Origin: Staphylococcus argensis
GTDB taxonomy: Bacteria > Bacillota > Bacilli > Staphylococcales > Staphylococcaceae
Length of the DNA stretch: 64,000 bases
NCBI RefSeq assembly: GCF_002902305.1
Contig: NZ_PPPX01000001.1
Span: 264,462-328,461, forward strand
Direction of reading: 5' to 3'
The position numbers and the translations under genes were made by a program. Below are positions 55,718 to 64,000 of this stretch, piece by piece (the stretch's first letter is position 1; every line of letters begins with the position of its first letter). The notes beneath the pieces were generated by a model. The model was not told the DNA's origin, did not search any database, and saw only the letters and a list, made by a program, of their open reading frames with translations.

Positions 55718-56265
55718 ATGGCAAAACGTAATTTTATTAAATTAGCTCAATTAGACGATAAAGGCGAAGTTAAATTAGATACAAACGGTAATCCAAAGGT
55801 AGAAACGTTTATTACACCTACTCATATCTCATTCCGTAAAATTTACGACGCATCTGATTTAATGGACGGTGGTCAAGATGAAAATAAATAATCTAAAGAA
55901 GCAATGGACGAAATGTTAGATATGGTTGTTGATATTTACGATAAACAATTCACTAAAGATGACTTATTAGACCGTCTACACGCACCAGATGCAGTTGAAG
56001 AGTTACAACAACAAATTGGCTTTATTGCAGAAGGTCAAATTGACGACGAGAGAAAAAAGCAACTAGCAAAAATGATCTAAAGGCAGTGAGTTGGAAAGAA
56101 CATAAACAAAACATGAAAAAGCTCATGCTAACCATGATGAAAGAGGGCGATAAGGATATTAATCAGATACTTGATATGCCTTTCGCCCTTTTTATGGACT
56201 TGGTTGAAGAAAATACACAACCAGAAGAGCAAGAAAGTGAGAGCATGATTCAAGCGTTCATGTAA
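55718..56265 (+). pseudogene. Tail assembly chaperone gpG/gpGT with in-frame stop and -1 frameshift
   Basis: ATG 55718 (RBS AAAGGAG) begins MAKRNFIKLAQLDDKGEVKL. The frame has TAA at 55889–55891 (Q or K to stop is likely) and then continues without a break to TAA 56078 (gpG). The slippery heptamer A-AAA-AAG at 56053–56059 lets a -1 shift carry the product on to 56265 (gpGT, ending SMIQAFM). gpG/gpGT chaperone the tape measure. The premature stop should abolish both unless suppressed. Confidence 0.8.
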
Positions 56266-56292
56266 TGACTTTATAAGCAAGGAGGTGGATTA

Positions 56293-57504
56293 ATGGCTGA
56301 AAGAATTAAAGGTTTGCAGATTGACTTGTCCTTAAAGGATATGAACGTTGCGAAATCTTTGAGTGGCATTAAACGTGAATTCAGAGATTTGAACTCAACG
56401 ATGAAGTTATCTGCGAACAATTTTAAATACACTGAAAAGTCCGCGTCATCTTATAAAACACGTCTCAATGACTTAGATAAAGGTATAAAGTCAGGTACTG
56501 CTAACTTAAAGCAACTAGAAAAGCAATATAAGGAAGTGTCAGAAGCTTCTGGTGCTAATAGTGCTAAAGCAGTGCGCTTGCATACTGAATATAACAAGCA
56601 AGCCGATGCAGTCAATCGTATGAGAGCCGAATATAGCAAGCTCAATAAAGTCTATCGTGAGAATTATACAGGCATGGGGATATTTGCAAACAAGATGGAT
56701 AAAGTCGGCTCTGGTATGCAAAAAGCAGGTAATCAGATTACTAACGTAGGGCAATCGTTAAGCAGTAAAATTATTAAACCTGCTTTAGTTGCAGGGACTG
56801 CAATGGCAGGTATTACGGCTAAACTTGGTTTTGACCGTCTTGTTGGTTTAGACACGGCTAAAGCTAAATTGGAAGGTTTAGGATACTCAACTAAAGAAGT
56901 TGGTACGATTACTGATCAAGTAACACACGCTATCAAAGGCGGAATGACAACAATGGCAGAAGGTACTGACGTTGCAGCAGGTGCCTTAGCCGCAGGTGTT
57001 AAACAAGGTAAAGACTTGGAACACTATATCAAGTTAGTTGGTGACGCCGCAGTTGGCGCCAATCGTCCAGTTAGTGATATGGCAATGATTTTCAACCGTG
57101 TACAAGGGCAAGGTAAGTTGGCAACAGAAGAATTAAACATGGTTACTGAAGGTAAAGTAAGTGCCAAAGAGTTTATGGATGTTATGGATGACTTCGCAGG
57201 TGGTATGGCAGGTGCTTATGCTAAAAGTTGGCAAGGTATGATTCAAAACAGTAAAGTCTATATTAGACAAAATGGTGAGGCCTTTTTAAGTAGCTCATTC
57301 GACAAAGCAAAAGGTGGATTATATGAGTTAGAAAACTTATTGAAATCGCCTGGTGCTAAAAAATGTGCGAAAGTAACAGGTGACCAATTAGATCGTGCGG
57401 TAGACGGACTTTTTGGTGGTGTCAAAGACTTAACTAAAGCTATTACGAATAAATCCTGTTATTCAGTAGGAAATTTGATGAGGGATCGATTTTTGGATTC
57501 ATGA
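56293..57504 (+). pseudogene. Tape measure protein, 3' truncated
   Basis: 403 residues of what is normally a tape-measure protein longer than 1000. The N-terminal coiled coil (SGIKREFRDLNSTMKLSANN) and the TMP_core_2 part (KLGFDRLVGLDTAKAKLEGL, TMAEGTDVAAGALAAGVKQG) are intact. Similarity ends around TKAITNK (about 57450), after which unrelated DNA gives SCYSVGNLMRDRFLDS and a stop. The tail fibre, holin and lysin genes are absent from the window. Confidence 0.9.
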
Positions 57505-57790
57505 AGTTTGTTTTAGTTTTCATTGTAACTACCGTATCTAGAATAAGTAAGGTAAAAAGAAATGTGGTTTTGTATTGATGCTCTTAAAAATAAGAAAAGT
57601 ACTGGTCGAACCTTTAAAGGTTTCAAGTCATACTTAACAAGTTAATTTATACTATAGTTTCAATAATTTTTTTAGTATGGAGCGGAATATTTATATTTCA
57701 TACTTTAAAAGATAATTTCCAATTAAAATGAGCTCAAGTGAAATAATATAAATTGAGCTCAGACATAGGAATGATCAGTTCATTTTGGAA
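57505..57790. other. Unassigned AT-rich joint after the tape measure
   Basis: Contains an open stretch without a start (about 57609–57731) encoding a hydrophobic IIFLVWSGIFIFHTLKDNFQ ending, perhaps a membrane-protein remnant. A hairpin GAGCTCAA…TTGAGCTC at 57730–57760 follows. I cannot assign a source. Confidence 0.35.
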
Positions 57791-57810
57791 AAAGAACCAA
57801 AAACGCTCAT

Positions 57811-57959
57811 TATTGGCACTTTGGTGTAAGAAATTAATACACAATCAAAAAAATATACAAAGGGAGTGCCAATATGAGCTGTTTACATGATACAATATAT
57901 GTTCATTTAAGTAAAGTGTTACTTAAATGAACATATATTGTATTAAAGTGGGCACTAAA
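57811..57959. repeat. Nested inverted repeats with a 25-bp perfect palindrome
   Basis: TATTGGCACT (57811–57820) and AGTGCCAATA (57867–57876) are exact inverted repeats. Right after, ATACAATATATGTTCATTTA… (57892–57916) pairs perfectly over 25 bp with 57921–57945 across an AGTG loop. GGGCACT at 57952 repeats the outer arm. It may be a terminal remnant of an IS or MITE-like element. I do not recognise the family. Confidence 0.6.
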
Positions 57960-58413
57960 CTATTAAGTAGATAAGTCTGGGACATAAATCCCCAAAAAAG
58001 TACTAAGATGTTTTTGTACTGAACTCCAAAAGTTGTACTTAGTATACTATATTAAAGATTAGTTTTCTATATCACGTAGAAGACAGGCCTTTTAGTTTTA
58101 TTTTAATCCTCGTATTAATATAGAAATTTACATATTCATGTATTGTACTTTCCAATTGTTTGAAATATTCATACGTTTTTCTATAAAATATCTCTTGTTT
58201 TAATAATACGAAGAAGTCGTGAATTTCAAGTTTAACTTAGTTACTCATTCTTAATGAACCATGTTATTTCGAAGTCGTCATTTTTATTTATGTCGTACCT
58301 TCTATATGGAGAAGGAACAGTGTAACCTTATTGATGAACAAATGCTTTCCATTCTGTTTCCTTTGGGTAGAAACACTGTGACGAAAGGCTCCATGTCAAA
58401 AGGCATAAAGAAG
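57960..58413. other. AT-rich junk between palindrome and IS30 remnant
   Basis: Contains the staphylococcal intergenic motif AGTCTGGGACATAAATCCC at about 57976. Reading the minus strand, an open fragment with KAFVHQ and TVPSPYRRYDINKNDDFEIT near 58200–58370 suggests a decayed gene I cannot name. No intact ORF. Confidence 0.35.
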
Positions 58414-59478
58414 TTATCTCTTTAATTCAAGATGATGAAGCTCTTCAAGAAATCGCTCATGTGGTGTCTGTCCATCCAACGGTTTTCTTGGGCAATCATT
58501 TATATATTATTGAATCTTCTTAACTTCATACGGTGTGACGCCGCTTAAGCTCATACCTTTCGGTAAAAAGCGACGAATCATTGTATGTTGGTTCTCGCTT
58601 GTTCCTCTTTTCCATGAGGCAAACAGATGAGCGAAATAGACTGAAACCTGACCTTTAAGCTGTAAGGTTAATAAGCTGAACTCAGACCATTATCAGCCGT
58701 TATCGATTTATATATATATCATATAGTGATTAAGCTGTGTCTGAAGGGTCATGATAGCTTGAGTTACAGATTGAGCACACTTGTTTTTAATAAGTATGAG
58801 TTTTTCAAATCGTGTCTTGTGTTCCACAAGTGTTAAGAGGACAGGTTCTGATTTATCTTTAGAACCAATACCCTTATCAATTTCCCAATGACCGAATTCT
58901 TTACGTGTTTTAATCGCTTGAGGTCGTTCGTCAATACTCTTACCAAATATACGTTGATGAGAGCGATGACATGACTTATTTTTAGAGTGTCGACGACACT
59001 TCTCCTGAAGATAAATATTACGTGTTTTTAACTGACCTTCATCGATCCAAGTATATAAAGTTGTCGTACAAGGAACCGGTTCGTCTTCGAAAGTGTCGTT
59101 GCGTTCTGCATATAAAATAAGTGCTTCAGGCGATCAGTGATTGTCAATATTCTCTCGTCAGCCCATTCGATAAAGTCAGGATTATGAGCACGAATTCCTT
59201 TAGGACCGCAATTGAGACGCTTTTCTTTATAGCGATAGTGGGCACGTTCAGGTTCATAGTCGACCGAGCCATATTCATACTGTTTTTCATTGTGGTTTTG
59301 TTGCTTTTTAATGACCTCGTTGAATCTCATTATTCATTGTTTGAGGGGCATAGGGTAAACGACGCGCAATTTCTCTGTTTGATAGACCACTAAAATGGAA
59401 TGCTTTGATTTTTCCTCTTTCTCCATAAGAGAGATGTGTTCCTTTACGTGACTTCGGGTTATAATAAGTCTGCGTCAT
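58414..59478 (-). pseudogene. IS30-family transposase, frameshifted
   Basis: Start ATG 59478 (minus strand) reads TYYNPKSRKGTHLSYGERGK, IKAFHFSGLSNREIARRLPY (HTH), then shifts frame after about 55 residues. Later segments in different frames contain the DDE catalytic region (IKTRKEFGHWEIDKGIGSKD, KSEPVLLTLVEHKTRFEKLI) and the C-terminal PRKPLDGQTPHE. At least three frameshifts or stops are needed to join them, so it is inactive. About 355 codons in all, near normal IS30 length. Confidence 0.85.
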
Positions 59479-59811
59479 GTGAACTTATTCACTTATTGTT
59501 AGTGTGGTAACTTCAATAATAATATGAAATTCATATGGCGTTTTTTGTATACATTTTTAAGGTGGCTAACTTAATAGTAAAATCCACCGTCGTAAATTAT
59601 TACATTGTATCTTTATAAAAATGTTATTAATCAAATATAAAATACTTTTTAAGAAAAAATAATTTTATTTAGTACTAAAAACATGATTTTTACGATAGAG
59701 TTTGATGATTAGTGAAAAAATCACAAAATAGCATATAAGAGTTAACATCTTAAATCAAAAGTATTATACTAAGTGTGTAGAAGAAATCATTAAGGAAATG
59801 GGGAATTATTT
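59479..59811. promoter_or_regulatory. Upstream region of the ornithine decarboxylase operon
   Basis: The left part (GTGTGGTAACTTCAATAATA, 59499) may be the IS30 end. The remaining about 250 bp are very AT-rich and must hold the speF promoter, but I cannot identify -35/-10 boxes or a regulator site with confidence. No gene. Confidence 0.4.
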
Positions 59812-61986
59812 ATGAAGTTTTTGAAAATAGCTACGTCAAATGAAGCGCGGAGTCATTTTTCAACAGAAAGAGAGGAGGTTTCCATATATGATAAAAGCGT
59901 TGACTTAATAGATTTAGGAGCAGCAGTTATAATGGACTACGAACAATTTTTTATTGAGTTAGTCGAAGAAGAAAAACTGGATATACCTATTTTTATAATA
60001 AAAAATGATGAAGCTGTTAGTAATAAAATGCCTGAGAGACAGATAGATCTCAAAAATATTGATTATATTATAGACATACGTGACAGTAATAAAGAATATA
60101 ATTCAAAAAAGCTTGAATATGCTGTTCAAAAATATGAAGATAATGTTCTGCCTCCCTTCTTCCAAACTTTAGCAGAATATGTTGATAGAGGAAATGTTCA
60201 GTTTGATTGTCCAGGACACCAAGGGGGACAATATTTTAAAAAACATCCAGCAGGTAAACAATTCTATAAATTCTTTGGGGAAAATATTTTTAGAGCTGAT
60301 ATTTGTAATGCTGATGTTGATTTGGGAGATTTACTTATCCATGAAGGTCCTGCTATGGATGCTCAAAAGCATGCAGCTAAAGTTTATAACGCAGATAAAA
60401 CATACTTTGTTATGAATGGTTCTACTACTTCAAATAATATTGCAATATCATCTGCAGTAATGCCGGACGACTTAGTTTTATTTGATAGAAATAATCATAA
60501 ATCAGTATACATTTCTTCACTTATAAAAGATGGTGGTCGACCTGTATATATGCAGACCAATCGAGATTCTTATGGCTTTATAGGAGGAATCTATGAACAA
60601 GACTTTGATGAAGATTATCTAAGAAAAGAAATCGCGAAAATTGATCCTGAAAGAGCCAAATGGGATCGGCCGTTTAGATTAGCTGTTATCCAATTAGGAA
60701 CATATGATGGAACAATATATAATGCTAGACAAGTTGTAGATAAAATTGGACATCTATGTGATTATATTTTATTTGATTCTGCATGGGTTGGTTATGAACA
60801 ATTTATACCTTTAATGAAAAAATCCTCACCATTGTTATTAGATCTTGATGAAAACGATCCTGGTATATTTGTTGTTCAATCCACACATAAGCAACAAGCA
60901 GGTTTTTCTCAAGCATCTCAAATTCATAAAAAAGATCGTCATATCAAAGGTCAAAAACGATATATAAATCATAAACGTTTTAATAATGCCTATATGCAAT
61001 ACGCATCTACTTCACCATTTTACCCTATGTTTGCTTCTTTAGACATTAACGCAAAAATGCAAGAAGGAGTTCAAGGGGAAAAACTTTGGAATGATTGTCT
61101 AGCCACTTCTATAAAAGCACGAAAACGAATAATACAAGAATGTAAATATATTAAACCATTTATTCCTGAAAAAGCAAATGGTTCAAATTGGGAAGATGTC
61201 GAAACACAAGAATTAATTAGCAACCTTGATTATTGGAAGTTTCTCCCAGAAGAAAAATGGCATGGGTTCGAAGGATACGGGAGAGATCAATATTATATAG
61301 ATCCAAACAAATTTTTATTAACAACACCTGGTATTGATACGGAAGATGATTCATATATGGAATTTGGAATTCCAGCAGTAATATTAGCTAATTACCTGAG
61401 AGAAAATGGTATTATACCAGAAAAGAATGATTTGAATTCGATTTTATTCTTAATGACACCTGCTGAAGATGACGCAAAAATGAATAATTTAATCGCTAAA
61501 TTGATTAAGTTTGAAACATTAATAGATGAAGATGCACCATTAGAAAATGTTTTACCAAGATTATATAGAGAAAACCACGAACGCTATGAAGGTTACACAA
61601 TTCGAGAGCTCTGTCAAGAATTACATGACTTTTATAAAGAAAGAGATACGAAAGAATTTCAAAAGAAAATGTTCAAAAAAGAATTTTTACCTGAGTATGT
61701 AATGACTCCTTATGATGCTAATGTTGCTTTATTAGAGAATAACGCAAAATTAGTGGATCTAGATAATATTGAAGGAGAAATTGCTTTAGAAGGAGCACTA
61801 CCTTACCCTCCTGGCATCTTCTGCGTGGTTCCAGGTGAAAAATGGAGTGAAACTGCACAGTCTTACTTCAAAATTTTAGAAGAAGGTATAAACCTTTTCC
61901 CAGGATTTGCTCCTGAAATTCAAGGAGTATATTTTGAAAACGAAGAAAATAAAGTTAAAGCATATGGATATGTTTTAAAGGATTAG
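59812..61986 (+). CDS. speF: Inducible ornithine decarboxylase (PLP-dependent)
   Basis: A 724-residue fold-type I decarboxylase of the Orn/Lys/Arg family: ornithine to putrescine plus CO2, consuming a cytoplasmic proton. It has an N-terminal wing (about 1–110) and the core with DCPGHQGGQYFKKHPAGKQF. The PLP-binding Lys360 lies in STHKQQAGFSQ, and a C-terminal domain follows. Length and order match Lactobacillus 30a-type enzymes. RBS GGAAATGGGG. The antiporter gene follows after 13 bp. Low GC and flanking IS remnants indicate horizontal origin. Arginine or lysine specificity cannot be excluded from sequence alone. Confidence 0.93.
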   Translation: MKFLKIATSNEARSHFSTEREEVSIYDKSVDLIDLGAAVIMDYEQFFIELVEEEKLDIPIFIIKNDEAVSNKMPERQIDLKNIDYIIDIRDSNKEYNSKKLEYAVQKYEDNVLPPFFQTLAEYVDRGNVQFDCPGHQGGQYFKKHPAGKQFYKFFGENIFRADICNADVDLGDLLIHEGPAMDAQKHAAKVYNADKTYFVMNGSTTSNNIAISSAVMPDDLVLFDRNNHKSVYISSLIKDGGRPVYMQTNRDSYGFIGGIYEQDFDEDYLRKEIAKIDPERAKWDRPFRLAVIQLGTYDGTIYNARQVVDKIGHLCDYILFDSAWVGYEQFIPLMKKSSPLLLDLDENDPGIFVVQSTHKQQAGFSQASQIHKKDRHIKGQKRYINHKRFNNAYMQYASTSPFYPMFASLDINAKMQEGVQGEKLWNDCLATSIKARKRIIQECKYIKPFIPEKANGSNWEDVETQELISNLDYWKFLPEEKWHGFEGYGRDQYYIDPNKFLLTTPGIDTEDDSYMEFGIPAVILANYLRENGIIPEKNDLNSILFLMTPAEDDAKMNNLIAKLIKFETLIDEDAPLENVLPRLYRENHERYEGYTIRELCQELHDFYKERDTKEFQKKMFKKEFLPEYVMTPYDANVALLENNAKLVDLDNIEGEIALEGALPYPPGIFCVVPGEKWSETAQSYFKILEEGINLFPGFAPEIQGVYFENEENKVKAYGYVLKD

Positions 61987-61999
61987 AAGGTGTTACATT

Positions 62000-63325
62000 A
62001 TGGCTGAGAAAAAGAAAATGAGTGTGACCCAATTAACTATAGTTACAGCGGTAAATATGATGGGGTCTGGAATTATTATGTTGCCTACAAACCTAGCGCA
62101 AGTGGGGACGATGTCAATCTTATCATGGTTAGCAACCACAATTGGAGCTGTATTGTTAGCTTTCATTTTTGCTAGAGCTGGATTATATAGCTCTAAAGGT
62201 GGAGGTATGGGCGGATATGCAGAATATTCGTTTGGTAAAGCTGGAGCATTTATGACCAATTATACTTATGGCCTTTCATTAGTTATAGCAAATGCAGCGA
62301 TAGCAATATCAGCAGTTGGATATACAGCGGAGCTATTTCATGTGAGCATAAGTCCTTTAGCAACCGCATTTTGGACTATTATAGTGTTATGGGTAGCAAC
62401 GATTTTAAACTTTGGAGGACCAAGAATTACAGGTCAAATAAGTTCAGTTACAGTATGGGGGGTTATTCTTCCAGTAGTATTTATATGCATAGTTGGTTGG
62501 TTTTATTTTAGTGGACATAATTTTGCTAAGATGTGGAATCCTCATAATTATAGTTTCTTTGATGGTATGAGTAAGTCTATCTCTATTACCCTGTGGGCAT
62601 TTCTAGGATTGGAATCAGCTTCTGCAAATAGTGATGCAGTGGAAAATCCAAAGAAAAATGTGCCTATAGCTGTAATGGGAGGGACAATTGGTGCAGCTAT
62701 TATGTATATAATATCAACAAATGTAATATTAGGGATTTCTCCTATTCGTGAGTTAGCACATTCAAATGCGCCATTCGGATTAGCTTTTAGTCAAATGTTT
62801 ACCCCGACAGTTGGTAATATAGTTATAGCTCTTATGATTATATCTTGTTTTGGTTCATTAGTTGGATGGCAATTTACTATTGCAGAAGTGTTTAGAACAT
62901 CAGCAGATGAACGATATTTTCCTAAAGTTTTTTCAAAAACAATTGGAAATGGTGTGCCATTAGTAGGAATGATAGTTATTACTATACTTCAAACATTGAT
63001 ATCCTTAATGACAATAAGCCCTTCTCTATCTAAACAATTTACAATTTTGGTGAATTTAGCAGTGGTAACTAACGCCATACCATACGTGTTAACAATGGCA
63101 AGTATCAAGACCATGCAAAAAGAATCGAATGTTAATGTCAAACCCAAAAGAGCGAATTGGATCAATATCATTGGCTTAATAGCCGGTATTTATACACTCT
63201 ATGCTATATACTCAGCTGGAGGAACAGCTGTTTATTACGGAGCAATTGTAACGTTTGCTGGTTGGACATTATACGGTATTATTTCTCATCGTTTCGATAC
63301 TGTAAATAAAAATGATTCTATTTAA
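62000..63325 (+). CDS. potE: Putrescine/ornithine antiporter (APC family)
   Basis: A 441-residue membrane transporter with about twelve helices. It has the APC signature TAVNMMGSGIIMLPTNLAQV near the start. It exchanges external ornithine for putrescine, completing the acid-resistance cycle with SpeF. RBS AGAAGGTG. It is the second gene of a two-gene operon. A strong terminator follows. Confidence 0.92.
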   Translation: MAEKKKMSVTQLTIVTAVNMMGSGIIMLPTNLAQVGTMSILSWLATTIGAVLLAFIFARAGLYSSKGGGMGGYAEYSFGKAGAFMTNYTYGLSLVIANAAIAISAVGYTAELFHVSISPLATAFWTIIVLWVATILNFGGPRITGQISSVTVWGVILPVVFICIVGWFYFSGHNFAKMWNPHNYSFFDGMSKSISITLWAFLGLESASANSDAVENPKKNVPIAVMGGTIGAAIMYIISTNVILGISPIRELAHSNAPFGLAFSQMFTPTVGNIVIALMIISCFGSLVGWQFTIAEVFRTSADERYFPKVFSKTIGNGVPLVGMIVITILQTLISLMTISPSLSKQFTILVNLAVVTNAIPYVLTMASIKTMQKESNVNVKPKRANWINIIGLIAGIYTLYAIYSAGGTAVYYGAIVTFAGWTLYGIISHRFDTVNKNDSI

Positions 63326-63372
63326 TTCTAGTATAGAAATTTCTCTTCACCTAATATGATAGGGGGCTATAA

Positions 63373-63415
63373 GACAATAAGACTGTGTCTTAAACGGCAC
63401 AGTCTTATTTTTAGC
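63373..63415 (+). terminator. Terminator after potE
   Basis: AATAAGACTGTG and CACAGTCTTATT form a perfect 12-bp stem followed by TTT. Confidence 0.92.
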
Positions 63416-64000
63416 TCTTTGTCAATAACGGTTGGTGAGGGTCAAACGCACTAAGCAACTTGTTTTTGTTGTTTGGTGCATTTTTTATATTTACTTACGA
63501 ACATCCTAAAAATAATAAGTATTCTAGCTTTGAAGTTTTCAAAGTTTCTATAACCGTAAGATAACCGCTTAATTAATTTTATTTTGTTATTAATGCCTTT
63601 TAAGAGCCTAATCGTTAGTTAAGGATAATAAATTGTATTTTTTATATATACGGTAAAAACTAGTTAAAGTATTGATAACGCGCTTTAACCCCTTAGAAAC
63701 AGGTTTAGATTTTGAAGTGTTAAGGATATAGTTAATCGATAAATATCATTTAATCTTAATGCGTCGAGTATTTGATGCACGATGTTATATTATAAGTTTC
63801 ATGTAATAAATCATCTAAGTTTATTAAATATTGAACGAGAGGGTATTCACTCAGCGATAAATTGAACAGGCTGTAAGATTCATAATAAAAGCGATCAAGC
63901 TCTATAGGTGATTTTAAGAGATATTTCTAAGAGCGCTTAAGCTTATTGTACTTAGGCTTTTCAGTTGTTCTAAATTGATTCATTATCTTAACACGACACC
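63412..64000 (-). pseudogene. ISL3-family transposase remnant (runs off window)
   Basis: TAGCTCTTTGTCAATAACGG at 63412 resembles an ISL3 terminal repeat (GGCTCTTTGTCAA-like). On the minus strand, the transposase C-terminus is recognisable (ITK… INKIKLIKRLSYGYRNFENF, KARILIIFRM) and ends at 63451; the upstream part (NQFRTTEKPKYNKLKR) is broken by stops and frameshifts and continues past the window edge. It is inactive. Confidence 0.75.

Noticed and set aside
59121-59393. Hydrophobic + strand ORF
   Set aside because: It is the complement of the IS30 transposase remnant.

Overview
This window is chromosome of a Staphylococcus, probably a coagulase-negative species; I cannot fix the species without a search. 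The gene order secA–prfB–(LysM/CHAP antigen)–csbA–uvrB–uvrA–hprK–lgt–acetyltransferase–TPR protein–trxB–rapZ–yvcK–whiA is the staphylococcal core order. The protein sequences are close to the S. aureus versions as I remember them.

Region 1 (1–18,701) is core housekeeping on the + strand: protein export (SecA), translation termination (RF2, with its autoregulatory +1 frameshift), a secreted wall hydrolase, SOS-controlled excision repair (uvrBA behind a perfect LexA box), catabolite control (HprK), lipoprotein maturation (Lgt), thioredoxin reductase, and the rapZ–yvcK–whiA envelope and division cluster. Region 2 (18,770–29,900) is more variable metabolic and envelope DNA: an AraC regulator beside a LysE exporter, a MarR regulator, a thiamine-diphosphate decarboxylase (IpdC family), a PfoR–SdaAB–SdaAA serine deaminase operon, two low-complexity Q/N-rich membrane or lipoprotein genes, and a sugar-nucleotide epimerase-like protein. 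In S. aureus, clpP follows whiA; here this block sits in its place.

Region 3 (about 30,540–57,450) is a siphophage prophage with HK97-type head genes and Listeria PSA-like organisation. It reads, in order: integrase and lysogeny genes with morons (an accessory lipoprotein and an Ltp-type exclusion lipoprotein); ImmA, CI and Cro; antirepressor; a Tad2-like anti-Thoeris candidate; replication genes (SSAP, SSB, HNH, initiator with iterons, helicase loader, DnaB); RusA, DUF3310, nucleoside deoxyribosyltransferase and dUTPase; RinB and RinA; a structured late leader; HNH, TerS and TerL; portal, protease, capsid, connectors and tail tube. The tape-measure gene is cut off and the rest of the tail, lysis genes and attR are not in the window. 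Several genes carry inactivating changes (Ltp, tail chaperone, HNH start), so the prophage is probably defective.

The most notable prophage features are these. A group I intron carrying a GIY-YIG endonuclease splits the terminase Walker A motif. Two apparent twin +1 frameshift sites (CCC-TAA) at the ends of the capsid and tail-tube genes each add 20 related residues. A -1 slippery site lies in the tail chaperone. A strong internal ribosome site lies inside the capsid gene. A pseudoknot-bearing leader lies between rinA and the packaging genes.

Region 4 (57,450–64,000) is AT-rich acquired DNA: an unexplained long palindrome, a frameshifted IS30-family transposase, an ornithine decarboxylase–putrescine/ornithine antiporter operon (speF–potE, an acid-resistance and putrescine pathway), and a decayed ISL3-family transposase running off the end of the window.
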